Positions 51,272 through 60,485 of a DNA stretch of 64,000 nt are shown one piece after another. Origin of the DNA: Kamptonema formosum PCC 10802 (GTDB taxonomy: Bacteria > Cyanobacteriota > Cyanobacteriia > Cyanobacteriales > Oscillatoriaceae); assembly GCF_000332335.1 (NCBI RefSeq), contig NZ_KB235948.1, forward strand, positions 869,883 to 933,882. Direction: 5' to 3'. Numbering within the stretch: position 1 is the stretch's first letter; every line of letters begins with the position of its first letter. The position numbers were made by a program, and so were the translations under genes. Below the pieces are notes generated by a model. The model was not told the origin of the DNA. It searched no databases and worked only from the letters and a program-made list of their open reading frames with translations.

Positions 51272-52042
51272 ATGGATTTTGAAAGAATTTCACCGAAAAC
51301 ATTTGTGGGGCAGTTGCTGCGCTTGCCCTTGAGGTTAATACCGCCCGATATGAAGATGCCAATTTTGCGGGGCAAGATAAGAGGCAAACGGTGGACAGTC
51401 AAAGCCGGCAGGCACGGATGCTGGCTGGGAACTTATGAATACGAAAAGCAGATTATTTTTGAAAAAATGGTAAAGCCGGGGGACACGGTCTTCGACATCG
51501 GGGCGCAGGCCGGTTTCTACACGCTTTTGGCTTCGGTTCTGGTGGGGCCCACCGGCAGGGTTTTCGCGTTTGAACCCCTGCCGAGAAATGTATTCTACCT
51601 GAAGGAACACCTAGCACTAAACAGCATAAAAAATGTCACCGTGATTGAGGCGGCTATTTCCAATAGCAGTGGGGTGGCATTCTTTAAAGACAGTGCTAGC
51701 GGCTATCAGGGATTTCTCTCATCAGAGGGGGAGGTGCAAGTCAATACAGTGAGTCTGGATGAACTGATTGCCAGCGGTCAAATCCCCCTACCAGACTGCA
51801 TCAAAATGGACATTGAGGGAGGTGAGGCGCGGGCTTTAGCCGGTGCCAAGTCTTTGCTGGATCGGGCTCATCCAAAAATATTTTTGGCTGCGCACGGACG
51901 GCCTATGTATAAACAGTGTGCTGAATTATTGCAAGCCTGCGGCTATCAGATAGAAGTCATCGATTGGGACGGTGCCGGCGAGGTGCCAAATAACCCCGAT
52001 GTGCTGGCTTCTTACAAGGGCGCACCCTCTCAGTCAGATTGA
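51272..52042 (+). CDS. FkbM-family methyltransferase
   Basis: 256 residues. ATG 51272 is chosen because GCGGAGGCAAA precedes it; an in-frame TTG at 51191 has no such site. The FkbM pattern is clear: YEYEKQIIFEKMVKPGDTVFDIGAQAGFYTLLAS (motif I), VFAFEPLPRNVFYLKEHLALN, VIEAAIS, VNTVSLDELI and IKMDIEGGEARALAGA. Members O-methylate sugar hydroxyls in polysaccharides and glycosylated metabolites. Substrate not known. Confidence 0.92.
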   Translation: MDFERISPKTFVGQLLRLPLRLIPPDMKMPILRGKIRGKRWTVKAGRHGCWLGTYEYEKQIIFEKMVKPGDTVFDIGAQAGFYTLLASVLVGPTGRVFAFEPLPRNVFYLKEHLALNSIKNVTVIEAAISNSSGVAFFKDSASGYQGFLSSEGEVQVNTVSLDELIASGQIPLPDCIKMDIEGGEARALAGAKSLLDRAHPKIFLAAHGRPMYKQCAELLQACGYQIEVIDWDGAGEVPNNPDVLASYKGAPSQSD

Positions 52043-52407
52043 GATTAGTCCCTCGAACGAGGGGCAGGGAGGAAAAGAAGAGATTTTGTTACGGCTGACT
52101 GTCGGGCACATCGAAACCAGGTTGCTTGAAGAAACCTGGTTTCTTAAACTTGGGGAAAGACTTACTGAGCGGTCGCCATGAGGATTTTTATAGTTGAGTG
52201 GGAGCGTATTTGTTGCAAAAAGCATGAAAAAGCCTGTGGGAAAATAAGGGGAAAAAAATAATGAAACCGCCAAGAGGCCATAGACGCGCCAGCGGCTTGC
52301 CCGTTGGGTAGAGCGCCAAGGTAAGAAGGGGAGAGTGAGAGAGGAATTATCGAAGTGGCAAATTATGTAAATTTTCGCTTAAAATGTGCGGTCGTGGGGG
52401 GGGAATT
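52043..52407. other. Gap before the GHMP kinase gene
   Basis: 365 bases; holds a CCAGGTT variant hairpin (52113-52145) and AT-rich sequence near 52360 (aattatgtaaattttcgctt). No gene seen. Confidence 0.6.
52113..52145. repeat. CCAGGTT variant hairpin
   Basis: gaaaccaggttgcttgaaga and aacctggtttctt, one mismatch in the stem; second member of the variant seen at 45618. Confidence 0.78.
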
Positions 52408-53454
52408 ATGAAACTTTTTGTCCCGGGCCGGCTCTGTCTGTTTGGCGAACACAGCGACTGGGCGGGGGGCTACCGCCGGCTCAATCCCGATTTGGAAAAG
52501 GGCTGCACTCTGATTGCCGGCACGAATCAGGGGCTTTATGCTGAGATCAAGCCTCACCCCACTCACCTGATTCTTCGGGCTTCCCTGAATGATGGCTCTC
52601 GTAAAGAGCCGGTGGCGCTTCCTATGGAAAGGCAGGCGCTGCTTGCGGAAGCGGAAAAGGGCGGTTTTTTCAGCTACGCTGCCGGTGTCGCTTATCAAAT
52701 TCTCACTCACTTCCAGGTGGGGGGACTGGAAATTGACAATTACTTGACGGATCTGCCGGTGAAAAAAGGTCTGTCGTCTAGCGCTGCTATCTGTGTCCTC
52801 GTGGCTCGCGCTTTCAATCGCTTGTACGATCTAAAAATGACGGTGCGCGGCGAAATGGAGTTTGCCTATCTGGGCGAGATTTCGACACCTTCCCGCTGCG
52901 GGCGAATGGATCAGGCTTGCGCTTATGGCAACCGGCCTATTTTGATGGCGTTTGATGGCGACCGGACTGATGTTATCGAGCTAAAGGTGCCGCAGGATTT
53001 GTTTTTTGTTATCGTGGATTTGGGTGCCGGCAAGGATACCAAAGCAATTCTCAGCAGCCTGAATCAGTGCTATCCTTTCGCGACTGACGGAGTTCAGCAG
53101 AATGTCCAGAAATATCTCGGCCCGATTAGCGCTCAAATTACTCTGGAAGCAGCTGAGGCACTGCAACAGGGCGATGCTGAAAGGATTGGCGCTCTGATGA
53201 GCAGGGCTCAGGCGGAATTCGACCGGCATCTCGCACCGGCTTGCCCGTCGCAACTGACGGCTCCTGTCTTGCACCAACTCCTCAATTCCCCTGCCATTCA
53301 GCCACACATTCTGGGGGGAAAGGGTGTTGGCTCTCAGGGCGATGGCTCCGCGCAGTTTATCGTAAAAGATGCGGATTGTCAAGAGCGGGCGATCGAAATT
53401 ATTGAGCGCGATTTTCCCCAGATGAAATGTCTCAAGCTGGCGATTCGGCAGTAG
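52408..53454 (+). CDS. GHMP-family sugar kinase
   Basis: 348 residues from ATG 52408, preceded by a GGGGGGG run. VPGRLCLFGEHSDWAGGYR is the galactokinase-type substrate loop, LPVKKGLSSSAAICVLVARAF the ATP-binding G-L-S-S-S motif and ILGGKGVGSQGDGSAQFIV the third GHMP motif. STPSRCGRMDQACAYGNRP resembles sugar-1-kinases such as galactokinase or glucuronokinase. It is followed 83 bases later by a UTP-sugar-1-phosphate uridylyltransferase gene, so the pair probably activates a salvaged sugar to its UDP form. Confidence 0.9.
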   Translation: MKLFVPGRLCLFGEHSDWAGGYRRLNPDLEKGCTLIAGTNQGLYAEIKPHPTHLILRASLNDGSRKEPVALPMERQALLAEAEKGGFFSYAAGVAYQILTHFQVGGLEIDNYLTDLPVKKGLSSSAAICVLVARAFNRLYDLKMTVRGEMEFAYLGEISTPSRCGRMDQACAYGNRPILMAFDGDRTDVIELKVPQDLFFVIVDLGAGKDTKAILSSLNQCYPFATDGVQQNVQKYLGPISAQITLEAAEALQQGDAERIGALMSRAQAEFDRHLAPACPSQLTAPVLHQLLNSPAIQPHILGGKGVGSQGDGSAQFIVKDADCQERAIEIIERDFPQMKCLKLAIRQ

Positions 53455-53537
53455 GGGCACGCGCTGCTGGTGCTTTACAATTATAGCATAGCAGGCAGGA
53501 TGCCCGCTCTACAAGAGAGGAGTCAAGCAAAAGTCAG

Positions 53538-54422
53538 ATGAGCACAATTCGCAAGGCGGTTATTCCGGCGGCGGGTTTCGGCACCCGGCTGTTCCCAGCA
53601 ACTAAGGCGGTCAAAAAGGAGTTTTTCCCTGTTATTGATAAGGACGGTCGCGCCAAGCCGGTGATTTTGGCGATTGTGGAAGAAGCTCTCAGTGCCGGCA
53701 TTGAAGAGATTGGGATTGTGGTGCAGCCGAGTGACCGCGAACTTTTTGAGCATTTCTTTAAACATCCACCGGCACCCGAACTTTTTCGCAAGCTGTCCCC
53801 GCAGAATCAGGAATACAGCCGGTATTTGGAAGATTTAGGGAGTTGCATTACTATTCTAACACAGCCAGCTCAGGAAGGCTACGGGCATGCGGTCTTTTGT
53901 GCGAGAGAGTGGGTGAGCGATGAGCCATTCCTGCTGTCTCTGGGCGATCACATTTACTCGTCTGATACGGAAAGGTCTTGTGCCGGTCAAGTTGTAGATG
54001 TTTGCGAGCGGATGGGGGAGAGTGTGGTGAGTTTGACTGCCATGCCGGCAGAAATGCTTCACAAAGCGGGCTGCGTTGCGGGTGTTTGGCAGGAGTCGGG
54101 CTCGATTCTAAAGGTGACGCAACTCTCTGAAAAGCCGGCTGTTGATTACGCGCGCCGGCACCTGCGCGTTGAGGGAATGCCTGAGGATGAGTTTCTCTGC
54201 GTATTTGGGCTGTACGCGCTGACTCCGAACATCTTTGACTGTCTGGAATATCAGATCGCCAACAATATCCGCGAACGGGGGGAATTTCAGCTGACTTCCA
54301 GTCTGGATAGATTGCGGGAAGAGGAGGGAATGACAGGGGTGTTTGTCAGGGGCCGGTGTTTTGACACCGGCAATCCAGATGCTTACCGGCAAACACTGAT
54401 TGATTTTGGAAATAGGGCCTAA
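53538..54422 (+). CDS. UTP-glucose-1-phosphate uridylyltransferase-like (GalU family)
   Basis: 294 residues. RKAVIPAAGFGTRLFPATKAVKKEFFPVIDKDG is the GalU signature; KPVILAIVEEALSAGIEEIGIVV, EGYGHAVFCAREWV and FLLSLGDHIYSS carry the Mg-binding Asp; EKPAVDYA, FGLYALTPNIFDCL and GRCFDTGNPDAYRQTLIDF complete the family. It diverges from standard GalU in the central part and sits next to a kinase gene, so its substrate may be another sugar-1-phosphate. Ends the island; convergent to the GST gene across a bidirectional hairpin. Confidence 0.9.
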   Translation: MSTIRKAVIPAAGFGTRLFPATKAVKKEFFPVIDKDGRAKPVILAIVEEALSAGIEEIGIVVQPSDRELFEHFFKHPPAPELFRKLSPQNQEYSRYLEDLGSCITILTQPAQEGYGHAVFCAREWVSDEPFLLSLGDHIYSSDTERSCAGQVVDVCERMGESVVSLTAMPAEMLHKAGCVAGVWQESGSILKVTQLSEKPAVDYARRHLRVEGMPEDEFLCVFGLYALTPNIFDCLEYQIANNIRERGEFQLTSSLDRLREEEGMTGVFVRGRCFDTGNPDAYRQTLIDFGNRA

Positions 54423-54445
54423 GGCGTGAAGCGCGGGGCGCATAA

Positions 54446-54480
54446 GTAGGGTGCGTTCCCCCTTGGGGAACGCACCCTAC
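54446..54480. terminator. Bidirectional hairpin between convergent genes
   Basis: GTAGGGTGCGTTCCCC-CTT-GGGGAACGCACCCTAC, a perfect 16-bp stem with a 3-base loop between the galU-like and GST genes. T tracts are poor on both sides. Confidence 0.75.
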
Positions 54481-54502
54481 AAGCTAAAATCCCAAATTGA
54501 TA

Positions 54503-55168
54503 TCAGACCTTTTCCCGCGCTGCCATACGCTCCTTCATTCGAGATTTAAAGGCATCGATTATTTCCGGGGTGGGATGGGTTTTTTGCCAGGAAGGGCGCT
54601 CGGTCAATCGCGAGCACCAAGCGCTCAGTTTTGGAAAGTCATCTAGAGGCAAACCCAGACTGGGCAACCAAGGAACTGCAGTGCCGGCGACGAGATCGGC
54701 TAGGGTTATGTGTTCCGCTCCAAAGTAGGGGCGCTCGCCCAGCTGGCGCTCCAAGAAAGCCAGCACCGTGGCTAATTTTTCTTTGGCTTGCCGCAACTTC
54801 TCGGCGTCGGTGGGGGAAAACCCCATACTCTGACCGATCAGCGGATTCATTGCCGGCAGGAGTTCATTCACAGCCACCATTTCCACCATGCGCACTAGTG
54901 CGATATCTCGGGCACCGGCTGGCAGCATGGCCGGCTCCGGGTATTTTGCCTCTATATAATCAAGGATGGCTAAAGATTCTATCACGGGAAAGCCATCATC
55001 CTCTAACACTGGAATGTGGTGGAAGGGGTTAATTGCCAGAAACTCTGGTCGTAACTGATCCCCATCCAGGTTGAGCGGCACCAGCTCAAACTCAATGCTT
55101 TTTTCCAGAAGAGCAACCCACACACGGCGGGAGTTGAAAGAAACAGGGTGGTGATAAAGCTTCAGCAT
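54503..55168 (-). CDS. Glutathione S-transferase family protein
   Basis: 221 residues. The thioredoxin-like N-terminal domain reads LKLYHHPVSFNSRRVWVALLEKSIEFELVPLNL, with Ser in the position of the catalytic residue, and contains the glutathione-binding HHIPVLEDDGFPVIESLAILDYIEAKYP (cis-proline IPVL and E-S). Residues 85-210 are the helical C-terminal domain (ADLVAGTAVPWLPSLG). Soluble, unrelated in function to the polysaccharide island. Confidence 0.93.
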   Translation of the reverse strand: MLKLYHHPVSFNSRRVWVALLEKSIEFELVPLNLDGDQLRPEFLAINPFHHIPVLEDDGFPVIESLAILDYIEAKYPEPAMLPAGARDIALVRMVEMVAVNELLPAMNPLIGQSMGFSPTDAEKLRQAKEKLATVLAFLERQLGERPYFGAEHITLADLVAGTAVPWLPSLGLPLDDFPKLSAWCSRLTERPSWQKTHPTPEIIDAFKSRMKERMAAREKV

Positions 55169-55774
55169 GGGAAACCAGATTGTAACTTTATCTCTAGCAT
55201 ACTCTGTTTTTGTAGCTCTCTCCTATGCGAAACGGATTGTAGCCAGCGCTTTTGGGCGGAAGCCTCTTTGGCACTCTAGAAGTAGCGTTCCCCTTGGAAC
55301 GCTACAAGCGAAGAGAACGCACCCTGGCAGCGCTTCTGCAATCCGCTCACAGTCCTCTTGTAGAGACTTTACATGTAACCCCCAAGCACTGGGGGGTTTT
55401 ACCCCTCAGCGGACTGGCCGGAGCAATGACAGTGAAGATGTCAGTGATTTCTCTGTTGTGCGAAATAACCTGTGGGAACGAGCATCTCAGAGAGTGCCGA
55501 ATCCCGTCCGCAGGCTTTGGTTGCCGGACACTGGGGATGGGAGCGCCGGCAAGCGCGCCCAGCATCCCCGCCCCAATGATTAGCCATCTATTTTCATTTT
55601 ATTATCACATAGAAAAGGGAGTGTCAAGGAAATTTGGCTACTTATAAGTAATAGAAATTGATTTCTGGAGGTGGCTGGCAGGGAAGATAAAACTCACTTA
55701 TAGGGGGGTGCAAATTCTGAAAGCCAGATTAAGGTAGAAATATAGTCGTCTGGGGGCTAGAGGTCTTGAAAAGA
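55169..55774. other. Gap between the GST and kinase genes
   Basis: About 600 bases. A perfect hairpin GTAGCGTTCC-CCTT-GGAACGCTAC is at 55282-55305. Reading frames of up to 138 codons exist but have no coding character that I recognise. AT-rich from 55580. Confidence 0.6.
55282..55305. repeat. GTAGCGTTCC hairpin
   Basis: Ten-bp perfect stem, 4-base loop; resembles the half-sites of the palindrome at 54446. Confidence 0.7.
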
Positions 55775-58480
55775 ATGCCTTCCCGTCTGGAGAGCTGCGG
55801 CGTGGCTCTCCTAGCTGTTACCCTGGGGCTGCTGCTGCAGCGACTGCTATACCCTCCGCTGGCACTAGAAAGCCCTTTTCTCCTGTTTTTTGGCTCTGTA
55901 ATGGTTAGCGCCTGGTATGGCGGCTTGTGGGCCGGTGTGCTGGCCACGGCTCTCGCGGCTTTCGCCAGCGACTGCTTCTTTCTCTCTGATCTCTCGTTGC
56001 TTGTCAAAAGCCCCGGTGAAACCTTGCAACTGTGCCTGTTTGTGGTGGAGGGGCTGCTGATTAGCAGGACAGTCGCAGCCCTGAAATCGCGTCCGGTGGC
56101 ATCTGTTGCAAGGGAGCAACCGGCTGGAAATCTCACCGCCGGCGGCGCACCGGCTCAAGAGGCGCTGGCGACCGGTGAAACGCTCTACCGCACCCTTGCC
56201 GAAGCCATGCCGCACTTCGTCTGGACACTAACAGCGGAGGGCACCCTGGACTATGCCAACCGGCAGTGGCACGAACACACCGGCCTGACCGTCGAGCGGG
56301 TCAATAACGAGGGGTGGGGGATCGCCATCCATCCCGAAGACCTTCCGCGCGTTACGGAAGTGTGGGCGCAGCTACAGCAGGCCGGCGCAGTCACCGAATT
56401 CGAGTGCCGCCACAGGAGGGGGGATGGCACCTATCGCTGGTTTCTCTGCCGCCTCGTGCCGGTGTTTGACGCCCGGGGCGAAGTCATCAAGTGGGTGGGG
56501 AGCTCTACAGATATTGACGATCTCAAGCAGGCTTTAGCGGCGCTGCGGGAGAGCCAAGAACACCTGCAGGCGATCCTGGATAACTCGCCGGCGGTTATTC
56601 ATGTCGTAGATACTCAGAACAGATACCTGCTAATCAACCGCCGGTATGAAAACGTGTTCCGCGTCGGGGTAGAGCAGATTACAGGCAAGAGCCTGTACGA
56701 GATTTGGCCCCAAGAGATAGCTGATACCTTGGCGGCGAATAACCGAAAGGTACTCGAATCTGGAATCCCTCTCGAACTCGAAGAGGTTGTCCCTGAGAGA
56801 GATGGGCCGCACACCTACATTTCCATCAAGTTTCCCCTGCGCGATGCCGGTGGGGTCCCTTACGCAATTGGTGGCATCTCCACTGATATCACCCAGCGGA
56901 AGAAGGCAGAGGAGGAACTGTACCGGCGCGAGCAGGCATTCAAAGCGCTGGCCGATAATTCGCCTGACGTCATTGCCCGGTTTGACAGGGAATTTCGCTA
57001 TGTTTACGCCAACCCTGTAGCAGAACGAACGGCAGGAATAGGGAGCAAGACTTGTATTGGTAAAACTTTTTCAGAATTGGGAATACCACAGGAAAAAGTG
57101 GTAGAGTGGAACCAGAACCTCCAGCAGGTCTTTACAGCGGGGCGAGAGCTGGTTCTTGAAGAAGACTTTCCAACACCCAGCGGAACGAGATACTATCAAA
57201 GTTTTCTTGTGCCTGAATTCGCCAAGGATGGTTCAGTTGACTCTGTACTGTGCGTTAGCCGGGAGATTACTGCGCTCAAACAAGCCAAGGCTGCGCTGCA
57301 ACAGCAGGCAGAGAAATTAGCGGAAGCCAACCGCCTGAAGGATGAGTTCGTGGCAGTTGTCTCGCACGAACTCCGGTCGCCGGCAAGCGCCATGCTGGGC
57401 TGGATTAATTTCATCCGCCGGCATAATTTTGAGCGAGAGGCAGTCAGCCGGGGGCTGGATATCATTGAGCGCAACGGGAAGCTGCAATTCCAAATCATCA
57501 ACGACCTTTTGGACCTGTCGAGCATTATTCAGGGGCAACTCCGCATCCACACCTGCCTCCTCAACTTGGAACCGATTATTAATGCGGCGATTGAGGTAGT
57601 GAGACCGGCAGCTGAAGCCAAAAGAATTCAACTGGAGTCCGCAGTTGATTTGTCCGCAGGCAAGGTGATTGGCGATCCGGCTCGCTTGCAGCAGGTATTG
57701 TGGAATCTGCTTTCCAATGCAGTTAAGTTCACCCCGGAAGGCGGAGAGGTATTTGTTCGGTGCCGGCGCATTCACTCGCGCATTGAAATATCAGTCAGCG
57801 ACACCGGCTGCGGAATAAGTCCTGACTTTCTCCCGCATGTCTTTGACCGGTTCACGCAAGGAAAGAATGCGAACCTAAAGAATAGCAGCGGGCTGGGTCT
57901 GGGGCTGGCAATCGTGCGCAACCTAGTGGAAATGCAGGGAGGGACTGTTTCTGCCAGCAGCAGTCCCGGACGGGGGGCGACATTTACTGTGCAGTTTCCC
58001 GTAGCGGCTATCGCCATCAAGCCGAAGAATGTAGCAGTTCAGCGGTTGGTTTCACCTGCTGGACGTCAAGCGCCCGCCGGCAGTCCAGGAGCTCTCCAGG
58101 GCGTGAAGTTGCTGGTTGTGGACAACTGTCCCGATACCTGCGAGCTGATCGCTACAGTGCTCGAACAGTTGGGGGCGGAAGTAACCGTGGCAGTTTCTGC
58201 CGGTGAGGCGCTCGACCGGCTGCAACAATTCAAGCCAGATGTCCTAGTCAGCGACCTTGAGATGCCCGGAGAGAGTGGTTACAATTTTATCCGCAGGGTG
58301 AGGGTTCTGGAAGCGGCGCGAGGGGGAAAAATTCCAGCTATTGCGCTGACGGCACACGCCGAACCTGAGGCTCGACTGCAAGCTTTTTCTGCCGGCTTCC
58401 AGATGTACTTGACCAAGCCGGCGGAGCCAGATGAATTGGCTGCGGTGGTGGCAAGTCTGGCGGCGCTGGGCAGAAATTAA
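55775..58480 (+). CDS. Hybrid PAS sensor histidine kinase with DUF4118-like membrane domain and receiver
   Basis: 901 residues from ATG 55775 (TTG 55766 possible). Order: four hydrophobic helices of DUF4118/KdpD type (about 8-110); three PAS domains (near 135, YRTLAEAMPHFVW; near 262, HLQAILDNSPAVIHVVD; near 388, AFKALADNSPDVIARFD); HisKA with phospho-acceptor His531 in FVAVVSHELRSPASAM; HATPase with N box NLLSNAVKFTPEGG, G1 DTGCGISPDF and G2 GLGLGLAIV; a C-terminal receiver with phospho-acceptor Asp827 in VSDLEMPG. In the receiver the acidic pair reads VVDNCPD. No cognate regulator gene is adjacent, so the target is unknown. Confidence 0.94.
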   Translation: MPSRLESCGVALLAVTLGLLLQRLLYPPLALESPFLLFFGSVMVSAWYGGLWAGVLATALAAFASDCFFLSDLSLLVKSPGETLQLCLFVVEGLLISRTVAALKSRPVASVAREQPAGNLTAGGAPAQEALATGETLYRTLAEAMPHFVWTLTAEGTLDYANRQWHEHTGLTVERVNNEGWGIAIHPEDLPRVTEVWAQLQQAGAVTEFECRHRRGDGTYRWFLCRLVPVFDARGEVIKWVGSSTDIDDLKQALAALRESQEHLQAILDNSPAVIHVVDTQNRYLLINRRYENVFRVGVEQITGKSLYEIWPQEIADTLAANNRKVLESGIPLELEEVVPERDGPHTYISIKFPLRDAGGVPYAIGGISTDITQRKKAEEELYRREQAFKALADNSPDVIARFDREFRYVYANPVAERTAGIGSKTCIGKTFSELGIPQEKVVEWNQNLQQVFTAGRELVLEEDFPTPSGTRYYQSFLVPEFAKDGSVDSVLCVSREITALKQAKAALQQQAEKLAEANRLKDEFVAVVSHELRSPASAMLGWINFIRRHNFEREAVSRGLDIIERNGKLQFQIINDLLDLSSIIQGQLRIHTCLLNLEPIINAAIEVVRPAAEAKRIQLESAVDLSAGKVIGDPARLQQVLWNLLSNAVKFTPEGGEVFVRCRRIHSRIEISVSDTGCGISPDFLPHVFDRFTQGKNANLKNSSGLGLGLAIVRNLVEMQGGTVSASSSPGRGATFTVQFPVAAIAIKPKNVAVQRLVSPAGRQAPAGSPGALQGVKLLVVDNCPDTCELIATVLEQLGAEVTVAVSAGEALDRLQQFKPDVLVSDLEMPGESGYNFIRRVRVLEAARGGKIPAIALTAHAEPEARLQAFSAGFQMYLTKPAEPDELAAVVASLAALGRN

Positions 58481-58495
58481 TCGGTGGGAGGGCAT

Positions 58496-58568
58496 AGAAA
58501 CCGGGTTTCTTTAAGAAACCCGGTTTCTGGGGCTCAGAAGCCCGGTTTCTTAAAGAAACCGGGCTTCT
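58496..58568. repeat. Two CCGGGTTT hairpins in tandem
   Basis: Copies at 58496-58528 and 58535-58568 lie just after the kinase stop; the second is a variant with GGGCTTCT ends. A MITE-like end, actcgctatat, follows at 58591, so this may be a decayed element. Confidence 0.8.
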
Positions 58569-58635
58569 GAAATTTACACGAATGATTTAGACTCGCTATA
58601 TCCCGCAGGACGCAGGACCGGCATCTTGCCTGTCC

Positions 58636-59928
58636 TTAAAGTGGCGTTAAAACTAAACTGCCGGCATCAGGAAAGCCGAGCTGATTGAATTGCTCAAATC
58701 GCCAGTGCTGCTGGTATCGGGTGAGGAAGTTCTGACCGATGATGCCTTCAACGCCTAACAAGTCTAGCACGCCATTCTTCAAAATCACGGCATCGAGGTG
58801 GGAGGCTTGGCGACCGTGCAAATTCACGCCTTCTAAGGTGATTTGCTTGCCGGTTTCTGTGCCGCAAAACCCCCGAACTTCTGTGTCCTTCGCCTTGGCG
58901 GTGTTGAGAGACAGCCGCTGCGCCAGTCGCTGCGAGACAACCATCACATCTGCGCCGGTGTCCAGCAAAAAGGTGAAAGGGCCTTTACTATTAATTTGCA
59001 CTTGTGCGGTCATCACGCCCAGCTTTCCTGTTAGGGGAATGGCACCGGCAGGGTGGCGAGACTGCGGCAGGAGTTGCAATTTCAAGGTTCTGGGGTTTAT
59101 AATTACATCGAAGCCGGTTAAAAAATCCATCCCCAAAACGCCGGACTGCCCCCCGGGAATTGCTGTTTTTGACAGCCCCATTCCGTTGAGCCCTTCAACT
59201 TTGGCAGAAGCTACGGTTACGGGCGGCAAACTGTGCAGCGCCGCTCTCACATTAGAGCAGTTGTCGCCGACAACCATATATGCTAAAATATCGCTGGGGA
59301 TAGGGGTGCCGGCAAGTTTTAACTGCTGGGCGATTTGACTGTCGAGAATCGAATTGGATGCGCCGGTGTCGAGCAAAAAAGTTCCGCTCTGTCCGCCGAC
59401 AGTCACCGGCAAAGTAAAAAGCCGGCTGTCAGTCAGGCGTTTTAGCGGTACAGAAGCTTGTCCCTGACTGACGGGTTTGGGGAGGGTGATGCCGGTGGTT
59501 TTCAGCAGCGCAGTCAGGCGAGCGCTGGCATCCGGGCGAACACTGCCATCTGGTGCGAGCATAACAACTTTAAATACGCATTGCGCCGAAGCAGTTTGCA
59601 GCTGTTCCGCAGAAGGTTGCTGGGGGTTAGAGACTTTCCCGAGAACACACTGCAGCAGCTGTTGCAGGAGTTCTTTTCCCAGGGGGTTGGGGGCGGGTGC
59701 CGGTTGCTGTGCCGGTTGCTGTGCCAGCTGTCTCTCGCTCCCAGGTTGCGCCAGCAAACGCCCACCGGGAGGCTCCGCCCTCATTTCCCTGGCACCCTGA
59801 CGGGGCGCGCCTGCCGTCTGGGCGCGAGAAAAAGGGTTCTGGGCTGAATTTGGCAGGGGCGTTACGGCGAGCCCCCCGCAGACGGATGCGAGTGCGATGG
59901 CATTGGCGACAGTCCAAGAGAGTTTCAT
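58636..59928 (-). CDS. Secreted protein with two retropepsin-like aspartyl protease domains
   Basis: 430 residues from ATG 59928; an earlier TTG adds ten residues before the same signal peptide. MKLSWTVANAIALASVCGGLA is a Sec-type signal; a Pro/Gln/Ala-rich segment (about 35-85) follows. Two retroviral-type aspartyl protease folds are clear: FLLDTGASNSILDS (about residue 190) and FLLDTGADVMVVS (about 317), each with a later hydrophobic-Gly flap/psi element (GVLGMDFLTGFDVIIN and GIIGQNFLTRY). Two half-sites in one chain could form an internal pseudodimer. Periplasmic protease or binding protein; substrate unknown. Confidence 0.9.
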   Translation of the reverse strand: MKLSWTVANAIALASVCGGLAVTPLPNSAQNPFSRAQTAGAPRQGAREMRAEPPGGRLLAQPGSERQLAQQPAQQPAPAPNPLGKELLQQLLQCVLGKVSNPQQPSAEQLQTASAQCVFKVVMLAPDGSVRPDASARLTALLKTTGITLPKPVSQGQASVPLKRLTDSRLFTLPVTVGGQSGTFLLDTGASNSILDSQIAQQLKLAGTPIPSDILAYMVVGDNCSNVRAALHSLPPVTVASAKVEGLNGMGLSKTAIPGGQSGVLGMDFLTGFDVIINPRTLKLQLLPQSRHPAGAIPLTGKLGVMTAQVQINSKGPFTFLLDTGADVMVVSQRLAQRLSLNTAKAKDTEVRGFCGTETGKQITLEGVNLHGRQASHLDAVILKNGVLDLLGVEGIIGQNFLTRYQQHWRFEQFNQLGFPDAGSLVLTPL

Positions 59929-60032
59929 GGCTGAAGGTTGGAATGCAGTGGCGGACAAATTTGCCTGTTTCTTCTTATAATGACAGGTGTTTAACGTTGA
60001 ATAGCTGATTTATAAAGAAAAAGCGAAGCCAC

Positions 60033-60066
60033 AAGAAACCGGTTTTCTTCAAGACCCCCGGTTCCT
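60033..60066. repeat. Diverged CCGGTTT hairpin
   Basis: caagaaaccggttttcttca and agacccccggttcctg, a decayed member of the family. Confidence 0.65.
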
Positions 60067-60107
60067 GTACTGAGTTCTGGCTCCATTCCGGATTAACAAT
60101 TACTTTA

Positions 60108-60204
60108 TATAGCGATTCTCAGTTGGATGCACTCTGGCCCAAAAACCCGGTTTCTTTAAGAAACCGGGTTTCTCAGTACCTCAGAAAGGATGAGAAACGC
60201 TATA
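60108..60204. mobile_element. MITE-like element, full copy 3 (97 bp)
   Basis: tatagcgattctcagttgg at the left, atgagaaacgctata at the right, with central aaacccggtttctttaagaaaccgggttt. The orientation of the asymmetric arms (gttggatgca versus gtacctcagaaagga) is inverted relative to copy 1. Confidence 0.87.
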
Positions 60205-60485
60205 AATCAGCTCTAACTCTCACCGGCACACTCCTAGCGCAGCCCTGGGGAGCCAACGCCCCTCTCCCCTGCCGCACCCGGTTATAAAAAAATAATAAAA
60301 TTTATTCATAAACTTAAGCACTCCTGTTAAATAGATATAACAGAAGTCAACTCTAGATGTGGGAGATAAACACGACAGGCCAGTCGCGCGTGGCGCGGGA
60401 AAGACGGTCTATGTTGGTTTTTTATGCGGGGAGCCGGTATTGATTTCCGTGACACCGCAAGTCCGAGCGTGAAGGAAAGCACAAG

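Larger units (their letters stand above)
59929..60485. other. Divergent gap with MITE and hairpin
   Basis: Holds a diverged CCGGTTTT hairpin at 60033-60066, the full MITE at 60108-60204 and an AT-rich stretch at 60285-60350 (aaaaaaataataaaatttat) that may contain promoters. The kinase leader has AAGGA about ten bases before ATG 60486. Confidence 0.65.

Noticed and set aside
55167-55647. Reading frames of 131-138 codons between the GST and kinase genes
   Set aside because: They overlap each other, span hairpins, have no Shine-Dalgarno site and no recognisable coding pattern.
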